Below, piece after piece: positions 16,376 to 25,090 of a stretch of DNA of 38,348 bases (its first letter is position 1; every line of letters begins with the position of its first letter). The stretch is from IMG/VR virus record IMGVR_UViG_3300043409_000195, positions 1-38,348 of that record. One strand, written 5' to 3'. Source of the DNA: a virus. The notes below the pieces were generated by a model. It was not told the origin of the DNA. It did no database searches and was given only the letters and a program-made list of their open reading frames with translations. The translations under genes were made by a program, and so were the position numbers.

Positions 16376-18730
16376 ATGGCAATACCAAACAATAACTACA
16401 CTGTAATGGAAGATGGCAGTATTGCCTATTCCTCTGATCCAGTTAATCAATCAGCATCAAACACCACATCTAACATGGTAAGGGACTATCAGGGTAAGGA
16501 ATACGATCCTGCTGTGATTCTGGCTCTTTCCAAACAAATTGCTGCTGCCGTTGACCCTAAAGCAATTAAAGGTGGTGTATTTACTACTAAGGGCGAGAGC
16601 GTTGGATTTAACTACGATGAAGCCACTAGGTTGCTTGGTCGTGCGCCTAATTCTGCTGAACAAGTCTTTTTAGACATGGCTCGTCACCTTGCAAAAGAAG
16701 GTGTAACAGACCTAAAGAATGCTGATTTAACAGAAACAAATCGTAGGTTTGGCTCTACCTTTACAGGTGGTGGTGGTACGATTTATGAGATTAAAAAGGA
16801 TGCTTCTGGTAATCCAGTAATCTCTACTTGGAGCAAAGAAACTAGCGACAAAGGTGCAATTCTTGGTGCTTTAGCTATTGCAGGTCTTGCTTTTGGCGTA
16901 CCTGCTTTGTTTGGTGAGACTTTAGCAGGGACTGCGGGACTTACTGCATCTGAATTAGCAACTGCTGATATGGCTCTTGGTGGTCTTGGCGGTACTGCGG
17001 GTGCTACTGCTTTGGCTGAGTCTGCGGCTCTTGGTGGAGCAGGTGCTAGTGCTTTAGGCGCTCAGAATACTTTTGAATTAGCTAATGCAGGTGCTTCTGC
17101 TTTAACAGACACTACAGCAGGTCTTTTAACTGGCGGTGCTGAAACTGCGGGTGCAACTACTTTAGGTGGAACTACTGGAGCTTCTACTCTTGGCGGTGGA
17201 ACAGGATTACTAACTGGTGGCGCAGAAACAGCAGTTACTGGCATGGGAACTGGCACTGGTTTAACAGGAACTTCAAGTGGTTTAGGATTAAATGCGGCTG
17301 GCACTGCGGGACTTGGTACTGAGGGTTTAGGTGCAGGATTAACAACTGGTACTGGTTTAACAGGAACTGGTGTTTTGACAGGCTCTGAACTTGGTACAGG
17401 ATTGTTAACTGGTGGTGCTGGTACGGCAGGTTTAACAGGCACTGGAGTATTGACAGGATCTACTCTTGGTACAGGTTTACTTGGCACAACAGGTACTGGT
17501 GCTTTGACGGGAACTGGCGTATTGACAGGCTCTACTCTTGGAACAGAAATATTAGGTACAGGCGCAGGAACTGCCGCTACTACTGGCGGTGTAACTGGCT
17601 TAACAAATACTGCCAATGTTGGAACAGGTGCTGTAACTACTGGTGTTACAGGTGGAACTACAGGAGTTACTGGAGGCACTACAGGCGGGACAACTGGTGG
17701 TACTACTGGTGGCACTACAGGGGTTACTGGAGCAACTGGATTAACTGGTTTGACTGCTCAACAGATTGCAGGATTGTTATCAGGAACTTTAACTACTGCT
17801 GGTGGTTTATTGCAACAACAGACTTCTAGAGAAGCCGCACAAGCTGCACAAGCACGAATTGATGCTGAGACAGAAGCTGCTAAACAAGCGGCTCAATTCC
17901 GTCCTGTTGGAACTACTACTCGGTTTGGCACTTCACAGTTCACCTATGATCCTATAACTGGTCAGATGGTTAGCTCTGGTTATCAGTTAACTCCAGAAGC
18001 AAAAGCTCAACAAGATCGCTTCATGGCTTTGTCAAATGCAGGTTTGACCCAAGCTGAACAAGCACAAGCACAATTTGCTCCTTTGCAACAAGGCGCTCAG
18101 AATTTGTTTAGCCTTGGCAATCAATACTTGGCTCAGAGTCCAGAGGATGTTGCTCAAAGATACATCTCTCAACAGATGAACTTATTAGCACCTAGCCGTG
18201 AACTTGATTTGGCTAACTTGCAAAACAGACTGTATCAACAAGGTCGCTCTGGTTTAGCGGTTTCTCAAGGTGGTAATTTAGGTGCTACAACTCCTGAGCT
18301 ACAGGCTTTGTATAACGCTCGGGCGCAACAAGATGCTCAGTTGGCGGCTCAAGCTCAACAAGCTGGTCAACAGCAAGTTGCATTTGGTGCGGGATTGTTG
18401 GGTACTGGCGCACAGACTATGGGTCAGTATTATGGTGGTCAGCAAGCGGCTTATGCTCCTTACACTACGGCAATGGGTCAAGTGCAGAACTTAGAGAATC
18501 AAGCTCAACAAGCCTACACAATGAGTCAAGCACTTGCTCAACAACAAGCAATGGCAGGAGCAAGAAGTGGAGAGTTAGGTTTACGAGGTGCAGGTCAAAG
18601 TGTGGCATTGGCTACTGGTAATGCTGCTACAACTAATCCTTACTCAACAGTTTTAAGTGGCTTGGGTGATCCAAATTCGTTGATTAGTCAAGGTATTACA
18701 AATGCCGTTAGAAGCATTTGGAGCAGTTAA
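16376..18730 (+). CDS. Probable internal virion protein with Gly/Thr repeats
   Basis: The 784-residue product has three parts: an N-terminal domain (1-165), an Ala/Gly/Thr-rich low-complexity region (about 165-460, including a hydrophobic stretch near 162-175, ILGALAIAGLAFGVPALF), and a Gln/Ala-rich helical C-terminus (460-784, with LNLLAPSRELDLANLQNRLYQQGR in shortened form as SRELDLANLQNRL). The C-terminal SRELDLxxLQNRLYQQGRSG motif is common in phage internal core proteins. Position before two more large alanine- or glutamine-rich genes supports an ejection-protein role. Shine-Dalgarno AAGGAA precedes the ATG. Confidence 0.65.
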   Translation: MAIPNNNYTVMEDGSIAYSSDPVNQSASNTTSNMVRDYQGKEYDPAVILALSKQIAAAVDPKAIKGGVFTTKGESVGFNYDEATRLLGRAPNSAEQVFLDMARHLAKEGVTDLKNADLTETNRRFGSTFTGGGGTIYEIKKDASGNPVISTWSKETSDKGAILGALAIAGLAFGVPALFGETLAGTAGLTASELATADMALGGLGGTAGATALAESAALGGAGASALGAQNTFELANAGASALTDTTAGLLTGGAETAGATTLGGTTGASTLGGGTGLLTGGAETAVTGMGTGTGLTGTSSGLGLNAAGTAGLGTEGLGAGLTTGTGLTGTGVLTGSELGTGLLTGGAGTAGLTGTGVLTGSTLGTGLLGTTGTGALTGTGVLTGSTLGTEILGTGAGTAATTGGVTGLTNTANVGTGAVTTGVTGGTTGVTGGTTGGTTGGTTGGTTGVTGATGLTGLTAQQIAGLLSGTLTTAGGLLQQQTSREAAQAAQARIDAETEAAKQAAQFRPVGTTTRFGTSQFTYDPITGQMVSSGYQLTPEAKAQQDRFMALSNAGLTQAEQAQAQFAPLQQGAQNLFSLGNQYLAQSPEDVAQRYISQQMNLLAPSRELDLANLQNRLYQQGRSGLAVSQGGNLGATTPELQALYNARAQQDAQLAAQAQQAGQQQVAFGAGLLGTGAQTMGQYYGGQQAAYAPYTTAMGQVQNLENQAQQAYTMSQALAQQQAMAGARSGELGLRGAGQSVALATGNAATTNPYSTVLSGLGDPNSLISQGITNAVRSIWSS
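17220..17740 (+). repeat. In-frame tandem repeats in the internal virion gene
   Basis: The stretch encodes imperfect repeats of about 15-30 residues built on LTGTGVLTGSTLGTGLL, followed by a short array of GGTT units (TGGTTGGTTGGTTGG in protein). At DNA level the units share words such as ACTGGTGTTTTGACAGG and TCTTGGTACAGG. Such arrays readily expand or contract by slippage or recombination. The opposite strand of this stretch is open too, but only because of the repeat composition. Confidence 0.8.
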
Positions 18731-18741
18731 GGAGAAACAAA

Positions 18742-20175
18742 ATGGCAGATATTATTCCTAGCTTATTCGGGTTAACTCCTGAGATGTATGGTCAACAACA
18801 GCAGATGAGTGCTATGAATAGAGGCATTCAATTAGCAGGAATGTCTCCTGAGGCCAGAGGTGCGGCTATGACCTATGCGGGTGCTTCAGGTCTTGGTCGT
18901 GCTGTAGGCGGTATATTGGGTGCTGAAGACCCACAATTGAAGTTGATTAGTATTCGCAATACTATTGCCCAACAGATTGACCAAACCAATCCTGAGTCGA
19001 TTTTGCAAGGTGCTCAAATGTTGGCTCAAGCTGGCGACCAACAAGGTGCTATGCAATTGGCTCAATTTGCTCGTCAAGCACAGAGTGAGATGGCTCAAAC
19101 ACAACAGCGTTTGTCAGCAAGTAGAGCATCTGAAGCTCAGGCTACTCGTGAGCGAATGACTCCACAACAACAAAATGCAATGGCTTATGCCGCAAGTGTT
19201 GCTCAACCAGGCACTCCACAGTTTAATTCTGTTTATCAAAAGACTTTGCAAGATTTGATTAACAAAGAAAAGCCTGATCTAACATCTACTGAGCAGAAAA
19301 ATGCTAAAGCAATAGCTTTGACTGCTGGCCCCGAAGGTTCTGCTCCGTACATTGAGAAATTTAACACAGAGATGCTTCGCTTAACAACTAAGGCTGAAGG
19401 TCGTCCTGTGATTAAAGAAGTTGGTGTCGCTGCCAATACTCGTGAGCCTGTTTACACATATCAAGAAGGCAATAATCCTCCTCAACAAATTATCTATAGA
19501 AATGTTGATGGAAAACAACAGATGATTCCATATACGGGCGGTGTTGATAGAACAACTGCAACATCAAAAACAGAAGTTAAATTGCCTGAAGGCGAGTCAG
19601 AGTTTCTTAAAGAAATGGGTAAGTTGGATGCTAAAAAAGTTTCCGATGCTATGGTCACTAGAGAAACTGCCTCTTCTACAATTAAGTCTCTAAATAAACT
19701 TGCTTCATTGCCAGATAATGAGTTGATTACAGGACAGTTTGCTACAGGTCGTGTGGGTGTCGCTAACCTAATTCAAACTCTTGGTTTGGCTTCTGCTTCA
19801 GATGCAAAAAAAGTAGCTGGAAGCCAAGAATATCAAAAAGTTGCAGGAGATGTTATCTTGCAAACTCTTGGTGGCAAGTTGGGTTCTGGCTTCTCGAATG
19901 CTGATCGTGAGTTCATTCAAGGACTTATTCCTCAACTTGAGACAAATCCTAATGCTCGTAGACAACTTATCTCATTCATGCAACAAAAGAATCAAGATAT
20001 TGTTGCTGAGGCAATTCGGACTGAAAATTATGCTCGGAAAAACAAAGGTCTATCAGGTTTTGAGCCTAACATTCCAATGTCGGTTGAGCCTGCAAAACCA
20101 AGACCTTATTCTGGCTTGAGTGATGCTGAACTTAATGCGAAAATTCGAGCCGCACAAGCTCAACAACCACGATAA
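18742..20175 (+). CDS. Probable internal virion protein (477 aa)
   Basis: The N-terminal part (FGLTPEMYGQQQQMSAMNRG, then GAAMTYAGASGLGRAVGGILG) has a short amphipathic segment, followed by long Gln/Ala-rich helices with repeated QGAQMLAQAGDQQGAMQLAQ-like units. This composition is typical of podovirus internal core proteins that are ejected into the cell and help form the DNA channel. No lytic transglycosylase motif is visible. I chose ATG at 18742, which follows AAGGAG, over an upstream codon inside the preceding gene. Confidence 0.65.
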   Translation: MADIIPSLFGLTPEMYGQQQQMSAMNRGIQLAGMSPEARGAAMTYAGASGLGRAVGGILGAEDPQLKLISIRNTIAQQIDQTNPESILQGAQMLAQAGDQQGAMQLAQFARQAQSEMAQTQQRLSASRASEAQATRERMTPQQQNAMAYAASVAQPGTPQFNSVYQKTLQDLINKEKPDLTSTEQKNAKAIALTAGPEGSAPYIEKFNTEMLRLTTKAEGRPVIKEVGVAANTREPVYTYQEGNNPPQQIIYRNVDGKQQMIPYTGGVDRTTATSKTEVKLPEGESEFLKEMGKLDAKKVSDAMVTRETASSTIKSLNKLASLPDNELITGQFATGRVGVANLIQTLGLASASDAKKVAGSQEYQKVAGDVILQTLGGKLGSGFSNADREFIQGLIPQLETNPNARRQLISFMQQKNQDIVAEAIRTENYARKNKGLSGFEPNIPMSVEPAKPRPYSGLSDAELNAKIRAAQAQQPR

Positions 20176-20185
20176 GAGGTAAAGC

Positions 20186-22315
20186 ATGGCTGATTCATTA
20201 GCAGAACTAATTGCTGAAAGAGAAAGACGCTCTGGTCGTGTTACTGGTGGTGTTCGTAGTGTTCTTGAGCAACCTGAAGAAACAACTAATCTAGAAGAGA
20301 TCAAAAGGGCTGTTACATCTCTTTTAAAAGGCTCAACTGTTAGCGTTATTGGCGCAGTAGGTGGTTGGGGTAATGTTTATGATGCAATTAGAGAAAGTAA
20401 AGACCCTAATCCTTTATCTAGTCGTGGAATAGTTAACGCTCTTACTAAAGTTGGTGGCCCTGACTTAATGAAAATTCAGGGATACAAAGGTTTATACGAT
20501 CTTGGTCAGGCGGGAGCTTTTCCAGCGGTGATGTCGGCAGTAGCGCCAGGCAGTAGTCTGTTTAGATTATCCACTCCTGCTAGAACTGCGGGTGCTGAAT
20601 TTACTACCGCAGGTACGTTGGGTCTATTGTCTCAACAAGTTGCCCCTGAAAGCCCTATGGCTCAGTTAACCATGCAAACCTTGCCTTACTTGGTTGTGGG
20701 TGGTGTTCGTGGTTATAGTGCCAAAGGTCAACAAGACAAAATCAACGAATACAAGAAATTGCTTCCTGAGGGCGATAAGAACATCTTTGATGAGTTTATG
20801 TTGCGTGGTCAGGCATCATCTGACCCTGTTATTGCCGCTGACATTGCTAGACTTTCTAGGTCACCAAAGTACTTAGAACTTGTTACTGCTTTAAATGAAG
20901 GTGCTGCCAAGAAAGCCGTATTAGGTATTGAGCCTAAAGCCGCACCTTTGACACTAGAGCAGGCTAAAACTGGTGTTATTCAAGGTATTCAAAACAAACT
21001 TGAAGCCATTAGAGACAGTAAATCTACTGGTTTATTTGAGAAAGCTAAAGGTTATGGTGCAAACCTTCCTTTGGTTGACCCATCAACTACATTGGCAAAC
21101 ATTGATGGATTGATTGCCAGATATGCTGCACAAACAACTCCAAATGCAGATCGTGCCGTTCAGGTATTGCGAAACATTAGAGAGCGTTTAGTCACAGAAG
21201 TTCCTGTTAATCCAGAGCAAGTTGCCCTTAGGGGTGCTACTGGCCCTATAGAGATGACAAACAAGCGGACTGTTGAGCAAGTTCAGGGCGTTTTGTCTGA
21301 GTTTGGCAAGAAAGCATCTGCTGGCGACAACTTAATTAAAGATTTGTCTATCTCTGATGAGCGAATTATCTCTAGTGCTATTTTTGGTGGCATGAAAGAG
21401 GATTTGAGAACTGCCATCAGAGCATCGTCAGGAAACGATAGGGCGGCTTTAAACCTACTATCTGAAGCTCGTAATCGTGTTGAGAAGTCAAGCACTGCTT
21501 ATCGTGAAGCAATCTCTCAGGGTATGCCAGCTTATTTGCAAAACAAAACCCTTGCAGAAGTTTCTCCTGAAGAACTTTTGGTTACCTACAAAGCATTGAC
21601 TCCTAATCAAAGGGCATCAATGCGTTCTTGGATTGAGAATACCGACTCTGCTGCTTTATCTGTTCTTGATAAACAAGTGTTTGATGACTTTGTAAGCAAG
21701 GCAAGAATGCCTAATGCTACAGGAGTAGAAACTGTTAATTTAGAACAAATGGCTAAAAACTGGCGTGGTTTAAACGCTGTGGACAAGGATGCTTTGGCTA
21801 CTGCTTTGGGGACTAATGCAAATGAATTTGGCAGTCGCATGAAAGACGCTGAGTTGATGACCAGAAAGATGAGTGTTTCACAACCAGCGAATCCTCCGAT
21901 TATTGGTGGCGAGACTGTTCGTGAAGCATCTGCTGTTTTGGGTGCTGCGGGTGGTTATGCAACATCTAAGGTTGGTCAACTTGGTTTGGATATTGTCAAT
22001 TCTTTCAGCAAGGGTGGCTTGAACGAAGATCAGTTGATGAAGGCTTTGCTTACTCCTGAAGGCGCTCAATTCTTGAAGACTGCGGCTTTAAGCCCAAGGT
22101 CTGCAAATGTGTTGTCAGATTTGACGAAAATGGAGAACTCAAATCCTGTTGCACGATGGATGATTGGAACTACTGCTCGACTTGGGCCACGAATGGCTGC
22201 TGCAGAACAACCTACTGTTCAGACGCAAGAACAAGCGACTGTTGGCGAAGATGAGTTGGCTGCTTTGCTACAAGAACAGCAATTGCGTCAACAACAACCT
22301 ATGCCTCAAGAATAA
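20186..22315 (+). CDS. Probable internal virion protein (709 aa)
   Basis: The protein is largely alpha-helical and Ala-rich, with a hydrophobic patch around residues 50-65 (STVSVIGAVGGWGNVYDAI) and a Gln-rich tail (LLQEQQLRQQQPMPQE). It is third in a row of three large genes between tail and lysis modules, the slot of ejection proteins in many podoviruses. It lacks a visible enzymatic domain. Its stop codon overlaps the start of the next tiny gene, and GAGGT precedes its own start. Confidence 0.65.
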   Translation: MADSLAELIAERERRSGRVTGGVRSVLEQPEETTNLEEIKRAVTSLLKGSTVSVIGAVGGWGNVYDAIRESKDPNPLSSRGIVNALTKVGGPDLMKIQGYKGLYDLGQAGAFPAVMSAVAPGSSLFRLSTPARTAGAEFTTAGTLGLLSQQVAPESPMAQLTMQTLPYLVVGGVRGYSAKGQQDKINEYKKLLPEGDKNIFDEFMLRGQASSDPVIAADIARLSRSPKYLELVTALNEGAAKKAVLGIEPKAAPLTLEQAKTGVIQGIQNKLEAIRDSKSTGLFEKAKGYGANLPLVDPSTTLANIDGLIARYAAQTTPNADRAVQVLRNIRERLVTEVPVNPEQVALRGATGPIEMTNKRTVEQVQGVLSEFGKKASAGDNLIKDLSISDERIISSAIFGGMKEDLRTAIRASSGNDRAALNLLSEARNRVEKSSTAYREAISQGMPAYLQNKTLAEVSPEELLVTYKALTPNQRASMRSWIENTDSAALSVLDKQVFDDFVSKARMPNATGVETVNLEQMAKNWRGLNAVDKDALATALGTNANEFGSRMKDAELMTRKMSVSQPANPPIIGGETVREASAVLGAAGGYATSKVGQLGLDIVNSFSKGGLNEDQLMKALLTPEGAQFLKTAALSPRSANVLSDLTKMENSNPVARWMIGTTARLGPRMAAAEQPTVQTQEQATVGEDELAALLQEQQLRQQQPMPQE

Positions 22316-22407
22316 TGAAAGACTTTGCCGTAGCATTTGTTGCGGCATTCTGTTTTGTTTGCTTTGTCATATTTTGTAGCTATATTCTTATCTGGGCATT
22401 TCCGTGA
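22315..22407 (+). CDS. Tiny membrane peptide (30 aa)
   Basis: The ATG overlaps the last A of the upstream stop, and the peptide is almost wholly hydrophobic: MKDFAVAFVAAFCFVCFVIF followed by CSYILIWAFP. It would form one membrane span. Coupled overlaps on both sides (stop TGA inside the next start GTGA) argue that it is genuinely translated. A role as holin or lysis modulator is possible because the lysis genes follow, but that is only inference. Confidence 0.5.
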   Translation: MKDFAVAFVAAFCFVCFVIFCSYILIWAFP

Positions 22408-22547
22408 TCGCCTTTCTCTTGGCGGCAACCATAGAGTACCGATGTATTAAGTGGACTTGGACTGGTGATGTTTACAACCGAAGAGTTGTTTGCATTAAGT
22501 GGGAGAGAAAGAATGATTCCGTTAGACCCGTTGAGCGCCCTAAATAG
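22404..22547 (+). CDS. Conserved small phage protein (47 aa)
   Basis: Starting at GTG inside the stop of the previous gene, the product contains YRCIKWTWTGDVYNRRVVC and then IKWERK. I recall this motif (WTWTGDVYNRRVxCLxW) from small proteins beside the internal virion genes of related podoviruses. The N-terminus is hydrophobic (MIAFLLAATI), so it may be inserted in the membrane or exported. Two cysteines could form a disulfide. It overlaps the following gene by 35 bases. Confidence 0.6.
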   Translation: MIAFLLAATIEYRCIKWTWTGDVYNRRVVCIKWERKNDSVRPVERPK

Positions 22548-23013
22548 CCTTCAAAACGCTATTTCGATGGTTAAAAAGGCTAGTAAAGTAGCCAATGATT
22601 TAGGTGGTCTTGCCCCGATGATAGGCAAGATGTTCGATGCTAAGAGTGCTGCCACTAAAGCATTGATTGAGACTAAGAAGAACAAAGGCTCAAACATGGG
22701 TCAGGCTCTCCAGATTGAGATGGCTCTTGAACAAGCCAGATCGTTTGAAGAAGAGCTGAAGATGCTCTTTATGACCACAGGTAAGGTTGACGTTTGGAAC
22801 AAGATTAAAGCCCGTCAAGACCAGATGGACATAGATGATGCTAGGGAACTTCGTTCTTTAGAAAAGGCAGAGAAAGCGGCTAAAAAGAAGGAAGAAGAAA
22901 TGAATGAGTTAGCCATCATCATTGGTGGTTGTGCATTTGTTTTGTTCTTGGTAGCAATTGGTATATATGAGTTGATGGAATTTTGTGAAACCACTAGAAG
23001 GTGTGGTCGGTGA
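22513..23013 (+). CDS. Coiled-coil protein with C-terminal membrane anchor (166 aa)
   Basis: The protein begins MIPLDPLSALNSLQNAISMV and contains long charged helices (KALIETKKNKGS, then EQARSFEEELKMLFMTTG), an extended Lys/Glu/Ala coil, and a terminal hydrophobic span ELAIIIGGCAFVLFLVAIGI. Similar proteins occur ahead of the lysis genes of T7-like aquatic podoviruses. I chose the ATG at 22513, with GGGAG seven bases upstream; an ATG at 22465 would add 16 residues. Function unknown, perhaps a virion or membrane-associated component. Confidence 0.7.
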   Translation: MIPLDPLSALNSLQNAISMVKKASKVANDLGGLAPMIGKMFDAKSAATKALIETKKNKGSNMGQALQIEMALEQARSFEEELKMLFMTTGKVDVWNKIKARQDQMDIDDARELRSLEKAEKAAKKKEEEMNELAIIIGGCAFVLFLVAIGIYELMEFCETTRRCGR

Positions 23014-23165
23014 ATGAGTATCAGAAGACCTTTGATCTATGCCTAAAGATATTTGTCTATGGGTGTGTGGCGTTATGGTTTCTTGGCTTCTTAAAGTTCT
23101 TGCCTGACGATTTGTCGGACAGGATTGTTAATCTTCTACTTGGAAGGGTTGGGTTAGGGAAATGA
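23010..23165 (+). CDS. Small membrane protein (51 aa)
   Basis: A GTG start overlaps the previous stop (GTGA). The product MNEYQKTFDLCLKIFVYGCV continues with a hydrophobic span ALWFLGFLKFLP and a short charged tail. It appears to span the membrane once. Its end overlaps the next gene by ATGA. I do not know its function. Confidence 0.55.
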   Translation: MNEYQKTFDLCLKIFVYGCVALWFLGFLKFLPDDLSDRIVNLLLGRVGLGK

Positions 23166-23332
23166 GAATTACCACTTACCAACAGAATGCTCAAATGTTG
23201 TCAGAGGCTCACAGGATGATCCACCAACAGAATATGAAGCGTTTGGCAGAGTTAACCAGACAGGCTGAACAACATCAGAAAGTGCATGAGATTAAGACTC
23301 AATGGGCTAAGTCTGTGGACATCAAAGCATGA
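23162..23332 (+). CDS. Small helical protein (56 aa)
   Basis: The product is a soluble, His-, Gln- and Lys-rich helix (MRITTYQQNAQMLSEAHRMI, then KRLAELTRQAEQHQKVHEIK). It carries ATGA overlaps with both neighbours. A short coiled-coil function is likely but nothing more can be said. Confidence 0.6.
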   Translation: MRITTYQQNAQMLSEAHRMIHQQNMKRLAELTRQAEQHQKVHEIKTQWAKSVDIKA

Positions 23333-23520
23333 GATATCTATTGCTTCTTTTGTTGCTCACTGGCTGCAAAGATGTTTACCGCTATCCCTGCCAGAACCCT
23401 GATAACTTTCATGCACCTGATTGCCAAAAGCCTAAATGCTTGTTTACTCAGATGTGTCCAGAATACTTAGTAGCCCCTATCTTGGAGAAAAAGGTCAATG
23501 ACATCCAACCAGAAAAATGA
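23329..23520 (+). CDS. Small cysteine-rich lipoprotein (63 aa)
   Basis: The N-terminus MRYLLLLLLLTGCKD is a short signal peptide with a lipobox LTGC, so Cys13 would be lipidated. The mature part has five further Cys (YPCQNPDNFHAPDCQKPKC, then MCPEY), probably oxidised in the periplasm. Small lipoproteins next to lysis genes can block superinfection or assist lysis, but the sequence does not decide. It overlaps the holin candidate by 23 bases. Confidence 0.7.
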   Translation: MRYLLLLLLLTGCKDVYRYPCQNPDNFHAPDCQKPKCLFTQMCPEYLVAPILEKKVNDIQPEK

Positions 23521-24013
23521 GCCATTGAGTACAGAGGCTTTTGAGGTCAGAATTTGGGGCTTTGTAGTGGTTGTAGTCACTCTTATTCTGTGCATCATTG
23601 TTATTGCACTACTTTATTCTGTTACTTTTGTAACACAACCTATCAAAAGTATGGCCCCGATTGACCAAGCCTACACCAAGATGCTGAACGACATTGTTCT
23701 TTTGATTGTTGGCGGTATCGGTGGGGTAATGACTAAACGGGCGGCAGGTGCGGCTTCTAAGATGTTTAACCCTCCAACACAGCCAATGTGTCAACCAATG
23801 GGCTATGGAGGCTCTCAGGGCGGTTTTAACGCCTCCTATGCACCTTCTGGTGGACAAACATGGACTTCACCTTCTGGTGCTTTGCCAGCTTGGGTAAATC
23901 CTGCTTTGGATGAGAGTTGGACACCTGGCCCACCACCGACTACGCCTCCTGACCACCTAGAAGATGACCATGAGCGTGAAGAATTAGCACAAGCTAGAAA
24001 AGAGGCTGAATAA
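23498..24013 (+). CDS. Holin candidate (171 aa, two membrane spans)
   Basis: Residues 18-45 (IWGFVVVVVTLILCIIVIALLY) and 65-78 (DIVLLIVGGIGGVM) look like two transmembrane helices, followed by a long Pro/Gly-rich and finally acidic cytoplasmic tail. Immediately downstream come spanins and endolysin, so a pore-forming holin is the best guess. The tail is longer than in typical class II holins. It shares its last base with the start of Rz (TAATG). Confidence 0.6.
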   Translation: MTSNQKNEPLSTEAFEVRIWGFVVVVVTLILCIIVIALLYSVTFVTQPIKSMAPIDQAYTKMLNDIVLLIVGGIGGVMTKRAAGAASKMFNPPTQPMCQPMGYGGSQGGFNASYAPSGGQTWTSPSGALPAWVNPALDESWTPGPPPTTPPDHLEDDHEREELAQARKEAE

Positions 24014-24510
24014 TGTTACCTATCCCTTTGCCTTGGTTAATCGTGGGTGTTCTTATTTCCTTGTTTGGCACTTACAGGGTAGGACACCATTATGGATGGC
24101 TAGAACGTGATGGAGATATGAAGATTGCCATTGCCAAAAAGAATGAAGAATCTCGTAAAACAGAGCAACAACTGAATGAACAAATCAACCAAAATGCTAC
24201 TAAATTATTGGAGGCTACCAATGCTATCAATCAAAAGACTTCTGCCCTTGCTGTTGCCAATCGTGCTGGCAAGTTGCGCCTCTGCCCCTCAAGTAACATA
24301 CAAGCCCCCACAAGTACCTCCGTTACCACCACAGATACAAAAGCAACCAGTGAACCTGACAGACCGACTGACACAGCTTCTGATGCCGAAAGAGCAACCA
24401 TCGAAGCCATTGCAGAAATAGTCGCTCAAGGGGATAGAAACACTATTGCATTGAATGCTTGTGTAGATTCTTACAATGACGTTAGGAATTTGTTAAATGA
24501 TAAGCGCTGA
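24013..24510 (+). CDS. Rz: i-spanin (Rz-like)
   Basis: The 165-residue protein has one N-terminal membrane span (about residues 5-20, PLPWLIVGVLISLFGTYRV) and a long periplasmic coiled coil (EESRKTEQQLNEQINQNATK). Cys91 and a Cys near 150 could give the disulfides known from lambda Rz. Together with the embedded lipoprotein at 24221-24421 it forms the spanin complex that fuses the inner and outer membranes after holin and endolysin action. This diagnoses a Gram-negative host. It overlaps the endolysin start. Confidence 0.85.
   Translation: MLPIPLPWLIVGVLISLFGTYRVGHHYGWLERDGDMKIAIAKKNEESRKTEQQLNEQINQNATKLLEATNAINQKTSALAVANRAGKLRLCPSSNIQAPTSTSVTTTDTKATSEPDRPTDTASDAERATIEAIAEIVAQGDRNTIALNACVDSYNDVRNLLNDKR
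24221..24421 (+). CDS. Rz1: o-spanin (Rz1-like lipoprotein) embedded in Rz
   Basis: This 66-residue gene lies wholly inside Rz in the +1 frame. It has a Shine-Dalgarno GGAG at 24210-24213 and starts at ATG 24221. The protein begins MLSIKRLLPLLLPIVLASC, with lipobox LASC and Cys19 as lipidation site. The mature part is Pro-rich (PPQVPPLPPQIQKQP), the hallmark of Rz1. It would be anchored in the outer membrane and bind Rz across the periplasm. Confidence 0.85.
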   Translation: MLSIKRLLPLLLPIVLASCASAPQVTYKPPQVPPLPPQIQKQPVNLTDRLTQLLMPKEQPSKPLQK

Positions 24511-25090
24511 ACAACTTAAACAACTTCACATTGGTGCTGAGTGGCTAGATGGTCTAAATGCTACTTTTGAGCGTTTTGACATTATGAATCCACTTAGAAA
24601 AGCGGCTTTTATTGGTCAATGTGGGCATGAGTGTGGGAACTTCAGAATCCTTGAAGAGAATTTGAACTATCGTGCAGAGGCTTTGCAGAAGTTATGGCCT
24701 AAAAGGTTTGATGCAACTAAGGCACAGATGTGCGCTAAAAACCCTAAGTTAATTGCAAATACTGTTTATTCCAATAGAATGGGAAACAGGGACGAGGCTT
24801 CTGGGGATGGCTATCGCTTCCGAGGTAGAGGTTGTATCCAATTGACGGGCCATGCAAACTACTACCATGCTGGTCAGGCTCTAGGGGTAGATTTTGTGAT
24901 GAACCCAGAGTTAGTGGCTACTCCTATGTATGCCGCACTAACTGCTGGTTGGTTTTGGGATGTTCAGAAACTAAACCAATACGCTGATTCTCGTGACTAC
25001 AAGACTATGACTAAAAAGATCAATGGTGGCTTTATCGGTCTTGATGACAGAATTAAACACATTAACCATGCCATAGAAGTTCTGACCTGA
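24497..25090 (+). CDS. Endolysin, GH19 chitinase-like
   Basis: The 197-residue enzyme is a GH19-type muramidase/chitinase-like lysozyme. AFIGQCGHECGNF contains the catalytic Glu45, and GDGYRFRGRGCIQLTG (about 103-118) is the second family signature. LNYRAEALQKLWPKRF between them is also typical. There is no signal peptide, so release probably depends on the holin. It begins inside the last codons of Rz and is overlapped at its 3' end by the convergent gene at 25062-25256. Confidence 0.9.
   Translation: MISAEQLKQLHIGAEWLDGLNATFERFDIMNPLRKAAFIGQCGHECGNFRILEENLNYRAEALQKLWPKRFDATKAQMCAKNPKLIANTVYSNRMGNRDEASGDGYRFRGRGCIQLTGHANYYHAGQALGVDFVMNPELVATPMYAALTAGWFWDVQKLNQYADSRDYKTMTKKINGGFIGLDDRIKHINHAIEVLT

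Noticed and set aside
17062-17715. Long minus-strand open frame of 217 codons, Pro/Val-rich
   Set aside because: It mirrors the Gly/Thr repeat region of the virion gene on the other strand; GGT/ACC-rich repeats lack stops in antisense. It has no Shine-Dalgarno and no operon context.
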